Origin: Bradyrhizobium sp. 164
GTDB lineage: Bacteria; Pseudomonadota; Alphaproteobacteria; Rhizobiales; Xanthobacteraceae
Reading direction: 5' to 3'
DNA length: 64,000 nucleotides
Assembly: GCF_023073715.1 (NCBI RefSeq)
Contig: NZ_JADPKA010000050.1
Location: 248,001 to 312,000 of the forward strand
The position numbers were made by a program, and so were the translations under genes. The notes beneath the pieces were generated by a model. It saw only the letters and a list, made by a program, of their open reading frames with translations, was not told where the DNA came from and did no database searches. How positions within the stretch are numbered: the first letter of the stretch is position 1; each line of letters starts with the position of its first letter. Shown here one piece after another: positions 42,527-50,977 of this stretch.

Positions 42527-44026
42527 ATGTCCGATGCCATCAAGGTCGGCTTTGTCCCGCTGTCTGCCGCCCCCCGTGGCATCCTGGTTGTGTTCTGCGA
42601 CGATGGCCTGAAGCTCGGCCCCGCGACGGCAAAGGCGCTCGGCAGCGCCGCTGACCTCGTGAAGCGGGCGGCCTCCGCGGCCGCCTTCAAGGGGAAGAGC
42701 GGGGCCGCGCTGGACATCCTGGCACCTGAGGGGGTGAAGGCCACCCGCCTGATCGTGATCGGCGCGGGCAAGGCGGCCAGCCTGAAGGCGAACGATTTCC
42801 TCAAATTCGGCGGCGTGGCGGCAAGCAAGCTTCCGGCCGGGACCGCGGCCATGACGATCCTGGCGGAGCTGCCCGATGGCGCCATGACCAGCGACCAGGC
42901 GGTCGCGGTCGCCTCGGGCCTTCGCTTACGCGCCTACAAGTTCGACCGCTACAAGACCAAGAAGAAGGACGGCGAGGAGGGCGGCTCGCGCGCCGACATC
43001 TCGCTTGCGGTCGGCGATGCCACTGCTGCGAAGAAGGCGTTCGCCGCGGCTGGCCACGTCGTCGATGGCGTGATCATCGCGCGCGATCTCGTCAACGAGC
43101 CGCCGAACGTGCTTTTCCCCGAGGAATTCGCGCGCCGCGCCGGCCAGCTCCGCAAGCTTGGCGTCAAGGTCGAGGTGCTCGACGTCAAGGCGATGCAGAA
43201 GCTCGGGATGGGCGCGCTGCTCGGCGTCGGCCAGGGCTCGACGCGGCCCAGCCGCACCGTGATCATGCGCTGGGACGGGGCCAAGAAGGGCGAGGCGCCC
43301 GTCGCGTTCGTCGGCAAGGGCGTCTGCTTCGACACCGGCGGCATCTCGATCAAGCCGGCCGGCAGCATGGAGGACATGAAGGGCGACATGGGGGGAGCTG
43401 CCTGTGTCGTCGGCCTGATGCATGCGCTCGCGGCGCGTAAGGCCCAGGTCAACGTGGTCGGCGCCATCGGTCTCGTCGAGAACATGCCCGACGGCAATGC
43501 GCAGCGGCCGGGCGACATCGTCACCTCGATGTCGGGCCAGACCATCGAGATCATCAACACCGATGCCGAAGGCCGCCTCGTGCTCGCCGACGTGCTCTGG
43601 TACGTTGCGAAGAAGGTGAAGCCCAAATTAATGGTGGACCTGGCGACGCTGACCGGTGCCATCATGGTCGCGCTCGGCACCGAGCATGCCGGCATGTTCT
43701 CCAACAATGACGAGCTCGCCGACCGGCTGATCGCGGCCGGCCTCGAGAGCGGGGAAAAGGTCTGGCGCATGCCGCTCGGTCCCGAATACGACAAGCTGAT
43801 CGATTCCCAGTTCGCCGACATGAAGAACACCGGCGGCCGTCACGGCGGCTCGATCACCGCGGCGCAGTTCCTGCAGCGCTTCGTCGACGATGTGCCCTGG
43901 GCGCATCTCGACATTGCCGGCACCGCCATGGGCGCGCCGAAGACCGACATCAACCAGAGCTGGGGAAGCGGCTATGGCGTCCGTCTGCTGGATCGTCTGG
44001 TCGCAGATCATTACGAGCGCAAATGA
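42527..44026 (+). CDS. pepA: Cytosol (leucyl) aminopeptidase
   Basis: 499 residues. The M17 catalytic domain has VGKGVCFDTGGISIKPAGSM (metal Lys/Asp), MKGDMGGAA and the signature NTDAEGRL. Removes N-terminal residues from peptides; in some bacteria PepA also binds DNA. Overlaps holC by ATGA. Confidence 0.96.
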   Translation: MSDAIKVGFVPLSAAPRGILVVFCDDGLKLGPATAKALGSAADLVKRAASAAAFKGKSGAALDILAPEGVKATRLIVIGAGKAASLKANDFLKFGGVAASKLPAGTAAMTILAELPDGAMTSDQAVAVASGLRLRAYKFDRYKTKKKDGEEGGSRADISLAVGDATAAKKAFAAAGHVVDGVIIARDLVNEPPNVLFPEEFARRAGQLRKLGVKVEVLDVKAMQKLGMGALLGVGQGSTRPSRTVIMRWDGAKKGEAPVAFVGKGVCFDTGGISIKPAGSMEDMKGDMGGAACVVGLMHALAARKAQVNVVGAIGLVENMPDGNAQRPGDIVTSMSGQTIEIINTDAEGRLVLADVLWYVAKKVKPKLMVDLATLTGAIMVALGTEHAGMFSNNDELADRLIAAGLESGEKVWRMPLGPEYDKLIDSQFADMKNTGGRHGGSITAAQFLQRFVDDVPWAHLDIAGTAMGAPKTDINQSWGSGYGVRLLDRLVADHYERK

Positions 44027-44475
44027 CCGAAGTGCTGTTCTATCATCTGCAAAACATGACGGTGGAGAACGTGTTGCCGCCGCTTCTGGAGAAATCCCTC
44101 GAGCGCGGCTGGCGCGTCGTGGTGCAGTCGACGTCGGAGGAGCGCGCCGATGCGCTGGACGCGCATTTGTGGACCTATCGCGACGATTCCTTCCTGCCGC
44201 ACGCGACATGGCGCGTGAACGATGCCGTCGACCAGCCGATCGTGCTGGCGATCGAGGCGGACAATCCGAACGGCGCCAATGTCCGCTTCCTGGTCGACAA
44301 CGCCGCGCTGCCGCAGGACGCGGAGGGCTACGAGCGCATGGTGTTGTTGTTCAACGGGGACGATCCGGACGCGCTTGCGCTCGCCCGCAGTGCCTGGGCC
44401 GATTGCAAGGCGCGTGGATTTGATGTCACCTATTGGCAGGCCGACGAGCGGGGCCGGTGGCAGAAGCGGAATTAG
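44023..44475 (+). CDS. holC: DNA polymerase III chi subunit
   Basis: 150 residues. EVLFYHLQNMTVENVLPPLL, RGWRVVVQSTSEERADALDA, LWTYRDDSFLPHA and LLFNGDDPDALALAR are conserved HolC segments. Links the clamp loader to SSB. Translationally coupled to pepA, as in many Proteobacteria. Confidence 0.94.
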   Translation: MTEVLFYHLQNMTVENVLPPLLEKSLERGWRVVVQSTSEERADALDAHLWTYRDDSFLPHATWRVNDAVDQPIVLAIEADNPNGANVRFLVDNAALPQDAEGYERMVLLFNGDDPDALALARSAWADCKARGFDVTYWQADERGRWQKRN

Positions 44476-44484
44476 AGACTGCTC

Positions 44485-44503
44485 GCAATTAATGATAATT
44501 TGC
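44485..44503. promoter_or_regulatory. AT-rich Fur/Mur-like box
   Basis: GCAATTAATGATAATTTGC contains TAATGATAAT, ten bases of the classical Fur consensus, with GCAA/TTGC ends. It lies between holC and the lipoprotein gene, about 100 bases before the latter's start. Weak evidence; the right half departs from the consensus. Confidence 0.35.
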
Positions 44504-44601
44504 ACTTTACGAACGATGCTGGCTTCGGTCACCTTCGTGCCGCAAAGGGATGTTGGGACAATCGTTTAGGGCTGGTCCTTCACGCGGGGAATTAGTTTAT
44601 C

Positions 44602-45132
44602 GTGCGACATCAAAAGCTTCCCGGCTCGCTCATGATTGCGTTAGCTGCCGTAGCACCGCTGGTCGCGGGCTGCTCTGGCGGGACTGATCTGTTGTCGAAG
44701 GACGCAGAATGGTTCCAGAAGCCCGGCCGTCTCTTCATCAAGAACATCTCGATCGAATCGCCGCCACTCACGCCTGATAAACCGGTGGGAGCCGAGGATC
44801 TCGTCAGTGCCGACGGTGGCTGTCCCGGCATGGCGCCGCCTCCCGGGCCGGCAGACGCCAATGCATCGAGCACGGCGCCCGCGCCGCTGGGCGGCACGGT
44901 CGCGCTTGGCCATACCGAATGCGACGTGGTGCGCGGCATCGGGGCGCCTTCGTCGGTCAACCTCTCCAATGACGCCATCGGCCGCCGCGTTGCCGTGGTG
45001 ACTTGGACGACCGGTCCGCGAGCGGGGATCTATACGTTCACCGCCGGACGCTTGTCCTCGATCGAGGGCAATCCCGAGCCGCAGCCGGCGCCGAAGGCGA
45101 CCAAGCCGAAGCCGAAGAAGAAGTCGGCATAA
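44602..45132 (+). CDS. Predicted lipoprotein
   Basis: 176 residues. A GTG start and lipobox LVAGC with Cys24 imply lipid attachment. The mature protein has a proline-rich middle (CPGMAPPPGPADANASS) and a compact C-terminal part (GHTECDVVRGIGAPSSVNLS, RRVAVVTWTTGPRAGIYTF, FTAGRLSSIEG) that resembles SmpA/OmlA-like folds, then a Lys/Pro tail. The similarity is only impressionistic; function unknown. Confidence 0.72.
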   Translation: MRHQKLPGSLMIALAAVAPLVAGCSGGTDLLSKDAEWFQKPGRLFIKNISIESPPLTPDKPVGAEDLVSADGGCPGMAPPPGPADANASSTAPAPLGGTVALGHTECDVVRGIGAPSSVNLSNDAIGRRVAVVTWTTGPRAGIYTFTAGRLSSIEGNPEPQPAPKATKPKPKKKSA

Positions 45133-45368
45133 GCGCGGCCGCGTGACATGACTTGTTTCCCAGAGAGCCGACGCTTGCGGTCGCCATTGTTCTCTGTGTC
45201 TAAGCGGTTCAATCTCAACGCTCCGATGAACGCGGCAGGAAGCCGTTGAATTCGGAGTCCCATTGCTGGCTCTTTGCCATCCGTCTCGGCTGAACACATG
45301 CGCCGAAGAAGTTGGTCGCCTTTTCGGTTCTGATTGCTGGCTCCCTCCGTGAATGCTCGCGGGGCGGA

Positions 45369-45737
45369 TTACGCCGTGCAGACGCCTGCCACCGCGACCT
45401 TCTGGAACAGATGCGGAGAAGCGACTGCGGACGCGGGATAGGCCGCGATCTTTGATCTGAATTCGGTGTGCGTGAACGCAGCCCTGAAGTGGGCAGTCGA
45501 TTCCCAGACAGCATAGTTCAGATAGGTCGGACTCTCGCCGATCGCGCGATGAAGCTGAGTGGCAATGAAGCCGGGCTGCCGCTTCATGAAGACCGCATCG
45601 TCCTGCCAGACCTCGAGGAAGGTTTGCTCATCGGCCTTGTCGAGGGTGAAGACATTCACCAGGACGACGGGGCCGGCGTCAATGCCGAGTTGACGGTCGA
45701 TCGGAAAGGAAGGGTCCAGCGGGCGTAGCAGCGACAT
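45369..45737 (-). CDS. Antibiotic biosynthesis monooxygenase (ABM)-domain protein
   Basis: 122 residues. VVLVNVFTLDKADEQTFLEV, QPGFIATQLHRAIGESPTYL and NYAVWESTAHFRAAFTHTEF are the ABM ferredoxin-like pattern. Such small dimers act as cofactor-free monooxygenases, heme-degrading enzymes or stress proteins. It is divergent from a MarR gene across a region packed with repeats of GATGTCA, so it is very likely the MarR target. Confidence 0.85.
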   Translation of the reverse strand: MSLLRPLDPSFPIDRQLGIDAGPVVLVNVFTLDKADEQTFLEVWQDDAVFMKRQPGFIATQLHRAIGESPTYLNYAVWESTAHFRAAFTHTEFRSKIAAYPASAVASPHLFQKVAVAGVCTA

Positions 45738-45753
45738 GAAGGCCTCCGGTAAC

Positions 45754-45814
45754 TTGGTTATATGATGTCAGTGTGGTACTATGGATACGATGTCAAATCG
45801 ACATTATGATGTCA
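45754..45814. promoter_or_regulatory. Promoter and repeated MarR operators
   Basis: GATGTCA occurs at 45764-45770, 45789-45795 and 45808-45814; the first and third are part of identical TATGATGTCA 10-mers. TGTC-AAATC-GACA (45791-45803) adds an inverted repeat. TTGGTT (45754-45759) and TACTAT (45777-45782) with a 17-base spacer form a promoter for marR, with the first box in the spacer and the others just downstream. Confidence 0.72.
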
Positions 45815-45834
45815 ATACGGTCTATGGTGACGAT

Positions 45835-46305
45835 ATGTTGAAGTCGCAGCGAACGTCGGCCGGCGATGCCCTGACCAAGCTCATGCTTGACTTGTTCCGG
45901 CTGAACAGCCTGCTCTTGACCGCGGGTGACCGTCTGGTGGCCCGGCTCGGACTTACGAGCGCCCGTTGGCAGATACTGGGCGCCATTGTGCAGGCGGAGC
46001 GTCCCCAACCGGTGGCTTGGCTCGCCCGCGATCTGGGCGCCAACCGCCAAAATGTGCAGCGGATCGTCAACGACCTGCACGCGGACGGCCTTGTCGCCTT
46101 CGAGGCCAACCCGCATCACCGCCGAGCGCAGCTTGTTGTCCTCACTGACAAGGGACGGCGCGCTTTCGATGCCGCGATGGCTTTGCAGGCGCCGTGGGTC
46201 AACAGCCTTTCGGAAGGGCTTGCGGTGAAGGACCTGCAAACCGTCCATCGCATCGTCGCGGCACTACGCAAGAAGCTCGAGAGCGAGACCGAGGAGCAGA
46301 TGTAA
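45835..46305 (+). CDS. MarR-family transcriptional regulator
   Basis: 156 residues from ATG 45835 (MLKSQRTSAGDALTKLMLDL); the 18-codon longer reading would overlap the operator region and is less likely. The winged helix has TSARWQILGAIVQAERPQPV, WLARDLGANRQNVQRIVNDL and the wing FEANPHHRRAQLVVLTDKGR. Probably represses the divergent ABM gene and itself. Confidence 0.9.
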   Translation: MLKSQRTSAGDALTKLMLDLFRLNSLLLTAGDRLVARLGLTSARWQILGAIVQAERPQPVAWLARDLGANRQNVQRIVNDLHADGLVAFEANPHHRRAQLVVLTDKGRRAFDAAMALQAPWVNSLSEGLAVKDLQTVHRIVAALRKKLESETEEQM

Positions 46306-46439
46306 CGCTCGGCGAGCGGGGCACGCGCGTCCGCGGTGCGTCATCATCGTGATCGCGACATGGCTGTTGAACCTGCTTTCCTGATGGTCTTGCCGCCACG
46401 AATACGCTCATATGGAGCTACAAGAATTTGGAGGAGACT

Positions 46440-47405
46440 ATGCGGTTCATCGCCTTCATATCGGCTCTGCTTCTGCCGCTCGGCGCGGCGGTCGCCCAGG
46501 ACTATCCGGCGAGGCCCATCACCATCCTGGTGCCCTTCGCCGCCGGCGGACCGACCGACACCATCGCGCGCCTGACCGCGGCAGGCATGGCGAAATCCCT
46601 GGGACAGCAGGTCATCGTCGAGAACGCGACCGGCGCCGGCGGCACCATCGGCACGACCCGCGCCGCGCGCGCGCAGCCGGACGGGTATACGCTCTTGATC
46701 CATCACGTCGGCATCTCGACCGCCGCGACGCTCTACCGCAATTTGAGCTACGACACGAAGACGGCTTTTGCGCCGATCGGACTTGTGACCAACGCGCCGA
46801 TGACCATCATTGCGCGTCCGGATTTCCCGGCCGACACGCTCAAGGACCTGGTCGCCTATGCCCAGCAGCAGGGCGACAAATTGACCTACGCCAATGCCGG
46901 GCTCGGCGCGGCGTCGCATCTCTGCGGCATGCTGTTCATGACGGCGATCCAGAAGCAGCTCACCACGGTGCCCTACAAGGGCAACGGCCCCATCATGAAC
47001 GACCTGCTCGGCAGGCAGATCGATCTCACCTGCGACCAGGCGACGAACACCACCGGACCGATCACGGCCAAGCAGGTCAAGGCCTATGCGATCACCACCA
47101 AGGAGCGGCTGAGGAGCCTGCCCGATCTGCCGACGGCCGACGAGGCCGGCCTCAAAGGTTTCGAGCTCGGCGTCTGGCACGGCATCTATGCCCCCGAGGG
47201 CACGCCGCCGGCGATCGTTCAAAAGCTGACGGCTGCGCTCCAGACGGCGCTCAAGGATCCGACGCTGATAGCCCGGTTCAACGACATCAACACCGAGCCT
47301 GTCCCGCAGGACAAGGCGACGCCCGAGGCGTTGGGTGCGATGCTGACGAGCGAGATCGACCGCTGGGCGCCGATCATCAAGGCAGCCGGCCAATACGCCG
47401 ACTGA
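46440..47405 (+). CDS. TctC/Bug-family periplasmic solute-binding protein (orphan)
   Basis: 321 residues from ATG 46440 with GGAGGA upstream. The signal peptide is FIAFISALLLPLGAAVA. ARPITILVPFAAGGPTDTIA and AGAGGTIGTTRAARAQPDGY are Bug hallmarks. The family feeds tripartite tricarboxylate transporters, but no TctA or TctB gene is nearby, so it must work with a distant transporter or act as a sensor. Ligand probably an organic acid. Confidence 0.9.
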   Translation: MRFIAFISALLLPLGAAVAQDYPARPITILVPFAAGGPTDTIARLTAAGMAKSLGQQVIVENATGAGGTIGTTRAARAQPDGYTLLIHHVGISTAATLYRNLSYDTKTAFAPIGLVTNAPMTIIARPDFPADTLKDLVAYAQQQGDKLTYANAGLGAASHLCGMLFMTAIQKQLTTVPYKGNGPIMNDLLGRQIDLTCDQATNTTGPITAKQVKAYAITTKERLRSLPDLPTADEAGLKGFELGVWHGIYAPEGTPPAIVQKLTAALQTALKDPTLIARFNDINTEPVPQDKATPEALGAMLTSEIDRWAPIIKAAGQYAD

Positions 47406-47508
47406 GTCATCCCAGTATAATGGTGCCGACATCGCCGCCGGGCGGCGCCGACCGCGCCGTAAAAGAACATTCAGTGCAATGGCTCATTTCCGGGTATTAA
47501 CATACCGG

Positions 47509-47530
47509 TACTGTGCATGGGGTTGTTTTC
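47509..47530 (+). repeat. Copy 2 of the 22-base intergenic repeat
   Basis: Identical to 6995-7016. It lies 22 bases beyond the end of the ABC-F gene (on that gene's strand, just after its 3' hairpin). A near-palindrome CCGGGTAT-TAAC-ATACCGG (47490-47508) lies beside it. Confidence 0.75.
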
Positions 47531-47538
47531 ACGATTTT

Positions 47539-47570
47539 GATGAGGCGGGACGTTATCCCGCCGCCTCATC
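47539..47570 (-). terminator. Hairpin overlapping the ABC-F stop codon
   Basis: On the minus strand GATGAGGCGGCGGGA-TAACG-TCCCGCCTCATC can pair with a 3-base bulge. The TAA stop is in the loop. AAAATCG, not a T run, follows, so it may protect or process the 3' end rather than terminate alone. Confidence 0.5.
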
Positions 47571-49412
47571 GTATTGCGTGCTCGCCTCGAGCCATTGCTC
47601 CTCCGCGCGCGCCAATGCGTCGGCCGCGTTCGCGCGGGCCTTCGACAGTTGCGCAGCCTGCTTGGGGTCGCGGGTGAAGATGTCGGGCAGCGCCAGCGCC
47701 GTGTCGATCTTGCTGATGATCTCGCTCACGCGGGCGATCTCGGCTTCGGCTTCCGCGATGCGCTTCTTCAGCGAGCCGCGATTGTCCGACCTCACGCGCT
47801 GCGGCTTCTCGCTCGCGACGCTGCGCTCGCGCGGCGCTTCGGCGTTGCGCGCGGACAGCACCAGGCGGCGGTACTCGTCGAGGTCGCCGTCGTAATTGGT
47901 CACGGTGCGGTTGGCGACGATCCAGAGCCGCTCGGCGCAGGCCTCGATCAGGTAGCGGTCGTGCGAAACCATGATCACTGCGCCGGGAAACTCGTTGATC
48001 GCCTCCGCGAGCGCGGCGCGGCTGTCGATGTCGAGATGATTGGTCGGCTCGTCCAAAATGATCATGTTGGGGCCGAAGAAGGTCGCTAGCCCCAGCAGCA
48101 GCCGTGCCTTCTCGCCGCCCGACAGTTTTCCGACTATGGTGTCGGCGGCCTTGCCGGAAAAGCCGATCGCACCGGCGCGGGCGCGCACCTTCGCTTCCGG
48201 CGCATCGCCCATCAGCTTGCGCACATGGTCGTAGGCGGAGGCGTCCTCGTTCAGCTCATCGAGCTGGTGCTGGGCGAAATAGGCGATCGACAGCTTGTCC
48301 GCGCGGGTCACTCTGCCAGAGAACGGAGCGAGCCGTCCGGCGAGCAGCTTGACCAGCGTCGACTTGCCATTGCCGTTGGCTCCGAGCAGCGCGATGCGGT
48401 CGTCATTGTCGATGCGTAAGGTGACGCGGCTCAGCACAGGCGTTTCCGGATCGTAGCCGACCGAGACGTTGTCGACGGCGATGATCGGCGGGGACAGGAT
48501 CTTCTCCGGCGCCGGAAAGCTGATCTCGCGCACGTCCTCGGTGACCAGCGCCGTGATCGGCTTCAGCCGCTCCAGCATCTTGACGCGGGACTGCGCCTGC
48601 CGCGCCTTGGAGGCCTTGGCCTTGAAGCGGTCGACGAAGGCTTGCAACCGTGCGCGTTCGGCTTCCTGGCGCTTGACCTGCTTGGCATCGAGCAATTCGC
48701 GCGCGGCGCGCTGCTCCTCGAAGGAGGAATAGGTGCCCTTGTAGAGCGTGAGCTTGCCGCGCTCCAGATGCAGGATCTGGTCGACCGAGCTGTCCAGGAG
48801 GTCGCGGTCGTGGCTGATCACGATCACCGTGCGCGGATAATGCGCGAGGTGATCCTCCAGCCACAGCGTGCCTTCGAGATCGAGATAGTTGGTGGGCTCG
48901 TCGAGCAGCAACAGGTCGGGCGCCGCGAACAGCGTCGCGGCGAGCGCGACGCGCATGCGCCAGCCGCCGGAGAACTCGGCGCAGGGGCGGAGCTGATCGG
49001 CGGCGGAGAAGCCGAGGCCGGAGAGGATCGCGGCCGCACGGCTCGGCGCCGAATGCGCGTCGATGTCGACGAGGCGGGTCTGGATCTCGGCGATCCGGTG
49101 CGGATCGGTCGCGCGCTCGGCCTCGGCGAGCAGCGCGTCGCGTTCGAGATCGGCCCTGAGCACGACAGAGATCAGGCTCTCGGGGCCGTTCGGCGCCTCC
49201 TGCGCCAGGCTGCCGACGCGCCAGCGCGGCGGCAGCGTCACCGAGCCGTGCTCGGCCGCGACTTCGCCGCGGATCACCTTGAACAGGGTCGACTTGCCGG
49301 TGCCGTTGCGCCCGACCAGGCCGACGCGGGACCCGGGCGTGATCTGCACGGAACTCTGGTCAATCAGAAGGCGTCCGGCGAGGCGGACGGAGAGATCGGT
49401 GATGGACAGCAT
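47553..49412 (-). CDS. ABC-F family ATP-binding protein (Uup/YheS-like)
   Basis: 619 residues. Two ATPase domains: Walker A GRNGTGKSTL and GANGNGKSTL; signatures FSGGWRMR and LSGGEKARL; Walker B LLLLDEPTNYLD and MIILDEPTNHLD. The linker helix (YSSFEEQRAARELLDAKQVK) is the ABC-F P-site tRNA interaction motif region, and a C-terminal coiled coil (KKRIAEAEAEIARVSEI) follows. No membrane segments; ABC-F proteins act on ribosomes. Confidence 0.93.
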   Translation of the reverse strand: MLSITDLSVRLAGRLLIDQSSVQITPGSRVGLVGRNGTGKSTLFKVIRGEVAAEHGSVTLPPRWRVGSLAQEAPNGPESLISVVLRADLERDALLAEAERATDPHRIAEIQTRLVDIDAHSAPSRAAAILSGLGFSAADQLRPCAEFSGGWRMRVALAATLFAAPDLLLLDEPTNYLDLEGTLWLEDHLAHYPRTVIVISHDRDLLDSSVDQILHLERGKLTLYKGTYSSFEEQRAARELLDAKQVKRQEAERARLQAFVDRFKAKASKARQAQSRVKMLERLKPITALVTEDVREISFPAPEKILSPPIIAVDNVSVGYDPETPVLSRVTLRIDNDDRIALLGANGNGKSTLVKLLAGRLAPFSGRVTRADKLSIAYFAQHQLDELNEDASAYDHVRKLMGDAPEAKVRARAGAIGFSGKAADTIVGKLSGGEKARLLLGLATFFGPNMIILDEPTNHLDIDSRAALAEAINEFPGAVIMVSHDRYLIEACAERLWIVANRTVTNYDGDLDEYRRLVLSARNAEAPRERSVASEKPQRVRSDNRGSLKKRIAEAEAEIARVSEIISKIDTALALPDIFTRDPKQAAQLSKARANAADALARAEEQWLEASTQYDEAAG

Positions 49413-49480
49413 CCGGCCTTGTCACCGCAGGGCGCGTCGAACGCAACCCGTTTTTCCAAGCTTGTCGTTCAGCGTGACCC

Positions 49481-49517
49481 TTCGGAAAACCGCTTCACAC
49501 CTTTCCCGATCATGCTC
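49481..49517. repeat. Right half of a dispersed hairpin element
   Basis: Contains GGAAAACCGCTTCACACCTT (49484-49503), identical to 34515-34534, and ends with arm GATCATGCTC, the reverse complement of the GAGCATGATC arm kept by the other copy. Each copy thus retains a different half of the same element. Confidence 0.7.
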
Positions 49518-49520
49518 CCA

Positions 49521-49694
49521 TCAGTGCGATTCGCGCTCGCGCTGCCTCAATTCGTTGAGCAACTTCTCGAGGTGCGTCGGGAGGCGGGGATCGGGGCGCA
49601 GACTCTGCTGAAGCCGTTCGCCCACGGCATCGCGAATCGAGCGGCTGGTGCGCCGGTCGATCTGTTCGCTGTCATTGGCAAAAAGGCCAGCCAT
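49521..49694 (-). CDS. Small hypothetical protein, 57 residues
   Basis: MAGLFANDSEQIDRRTSRSI followed by RDAVGERLQQSLRPDPRLPT and HLEKLLNELRQRERESH. Helical and highly charged, with regular codon use. A GTG 11 codons upstream is an alternative start. No family is recognised, though similar short proteins occur in Bradyrhizobium as I recall. Confidence 0.55.
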   Translation of the reverse strand: MAGLFANDSEQIDRRTSRSIRDAVGERLQQSLRPDPRLPTHLEKLLNELRQRERESH

Positions 49695-49828
49695 CGCGCG
49701 GTTCCGTGTTCTCAGAGGTAAGGACACGGTACCAAGTCATTGCGCCCAAAATGGTTTCGCTGCTTGCGGGGAATCCCCGGGATTCTCGTAAAAATTGTAT
49801 TATGCCAGCCATGTCCGCCCAAATAAAA

Positions 49829-49852
49829 GGCCCCGGCGCGGACGCCGGGGCC
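49829..49852 (-). terminator. Rho-independent terminator of the His/Gly/Trp-rich protein gene
   Basis: GGCCCCGGCG and CGCCGGGGCC form a perfect 10-base stem with a 4-base loop, and TTTTATTT follows on the minus strand. Confidence 0.9.
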
Positions 49853-49861
49853 TCTCCTGAA

Positions 49862-49888
49862 GGGTTACCTTGGGGGCATAGGTAACCC
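49862..49888. repeat. Second hairpin 3' of the same gene
   Basis: GGGTTACC (49862-49869) and GGTAACCC (49881-49888), perfect 8-base stem, 11-base loop. Lies between the stop codon and the terminator; may stabilise the mRNA. Confidence 0.7.
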
Positions 49889-49927
49889 CTTTGTTCAGGA
49901 AGGTGCTTGCGGAAGGTGCGGTCGGGC

Positions 49928-50197
49928 TCAGTAGCAGCGGTTGATCAGCCGCCAGCGGGGTCCCCAGGGGGTCGGGACCAGCCGGCGCACGTAGCAGCCG
50001 CCATAACCGTAGGAGACGGGACCGCCGACATAGAAACGCGGTCCGCCCCAGCCGCGGTGCCAGCCGCCGCCGTGCCAGCCTCCGCCGTGCCAGCCGCCAT
50101 GCCAGCCGCCATGCCAGTGGGCGGAAGCGGAGGTCGGCGCCAGCGCGGCACCAAGCGCGACCGCGGCAACGGCGGCAAGCGAAAGTTTCCTCAACAT
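49928..50197 (-). CDS. Exported His/Gly/Trp-rich small protein
   Basis: 89 residues. The signal peptide is MLRKLSLAAVAAVALGAA, cut near SASA. The mature part begins HWHGGWHGGWHGGGWHGGGW, then GGPRFYVGGPVSYGYGGCYV and VPTPWGPRWRLINRCY with two cysteines likely disulfide-bonded. The repetitive His/Trp stretch could bind metal. Such proteins are frequent in Bradyrhizobium, function unknown. Two 3' hairpins suggest strong expression. Confidence 0.8.
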   Translation of the reverse strand: MLRKLSLAAVAAVALGAALAPTSASAHWHGGWHGGWHGGGWHGGGWHRGWGGPRFYVGGPVSYGYGGCYVRRLVPTPWGPRWRLINRCY

Positions 50198-50510
50198 GGT
50201 GATCTCCTCAACAATTGCCGGCGCGGGGCTATCGCGCCGATGGAAAGGCCGCCGAAACGCTCTGCCTCATGGTCAGGCTTCGGTTTCGATAGCCCCGACC
50301 TTACGCCCGCGAAGCTGAACCGAACCCTGATGCGGGTTTCAGATTCGGTTCATCTGAGTGAAATCGGTGTAATCCATGTTGAATCGCGGGCTGCGAGGCC
50401 TGCGGCGAAGCGCCTATGCGGCTGTTTCGGCGGTCGCTTGCCGTCCGGCAATGGCGCCGATATAAGCCCCGCAACTGCGAACCCCCGCATTCTCCCCGAG
50501 GACAAGATTT
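50198..50510. other. Divergent region with two long inverted repeats
   Basis: 313 bases without a gene. GGGGCTATCG (50225-50234) and CGATAGCCCC (50287-50296) are perfect inverted repeats 52 bases apart. TGAACCGAA (50316-50324) and TTCGGTTCA (50344-50352) form a second hairpin with an inner CCC/GGG pair. GAGGACAAGATTT precedes the ndk start. Confidence 0.6.
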
Positions 50511-50933
50511 ATGGCCATCGAACGCACTTTCTCGATCATCAAGCCCGACGCGACCGAGCGTAACCTGACCGGCGCAGTCAACGCCGTGATCGAGAAGGCG
50601 GGCCTGCGCATCGTCGCACAGAAGCGTATCCGCATGACCAAGGAGCAGGCCGAAACCTTCTATGCCGTGCACAAGGCGCGGCCGTTCTTCGGCGAACTCG
50701 TTGACTTCATGACTTCGGGGCCGGTCGTGGTGCAGGTGCTGGAAGGCGAGGGCGCGATCGCCAAATACCGCGAGGTGATGGGCGCGACCGATCCGGCCAA
50801 GGCTGCCGAGGGCACCGTCCGCAAGCTCTACGCCAAGTCGATTGGCGAGAATTCGGTGCACGGCTCGGATGCGCCGGAGACGGCCGCGATCGAGATCGCG
50901 CAGTTCTTCTCTGGCAACGAGATCGTCGGCTGA
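50511..50933 (+). CDS. ndk: Nucleoside diphosphate kinase
   Basis: 140 residues, full length. KPDATERNLTGAV and the phospho-histidine His117 in NSVHGSDAPETA are intact. Balances NTP pools. Confidence 0.97.
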   Translation: MAIERTFSIIKPDATERNLTGAVNAVIEKAGLRIVAQKRIRMTKEQAETFYAVHKARPFFGELVDFMTSGPVVVQVLEGEGAIAKYREVMGATDPAKAAEGTVRKLYAKSIGENSVHGSDAPETAAIEIAQFFSGNEIVG

Positions 50934-50977
50934 TCTATCAGCCGATAGGTTAGGTACGACGGGCGAAAGGACTCATT

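Noticed and set aside
50934..50977. yybP-ykoY manganese riboswitch before the TerC gene
   Set aside because: Only 44 bases are available.
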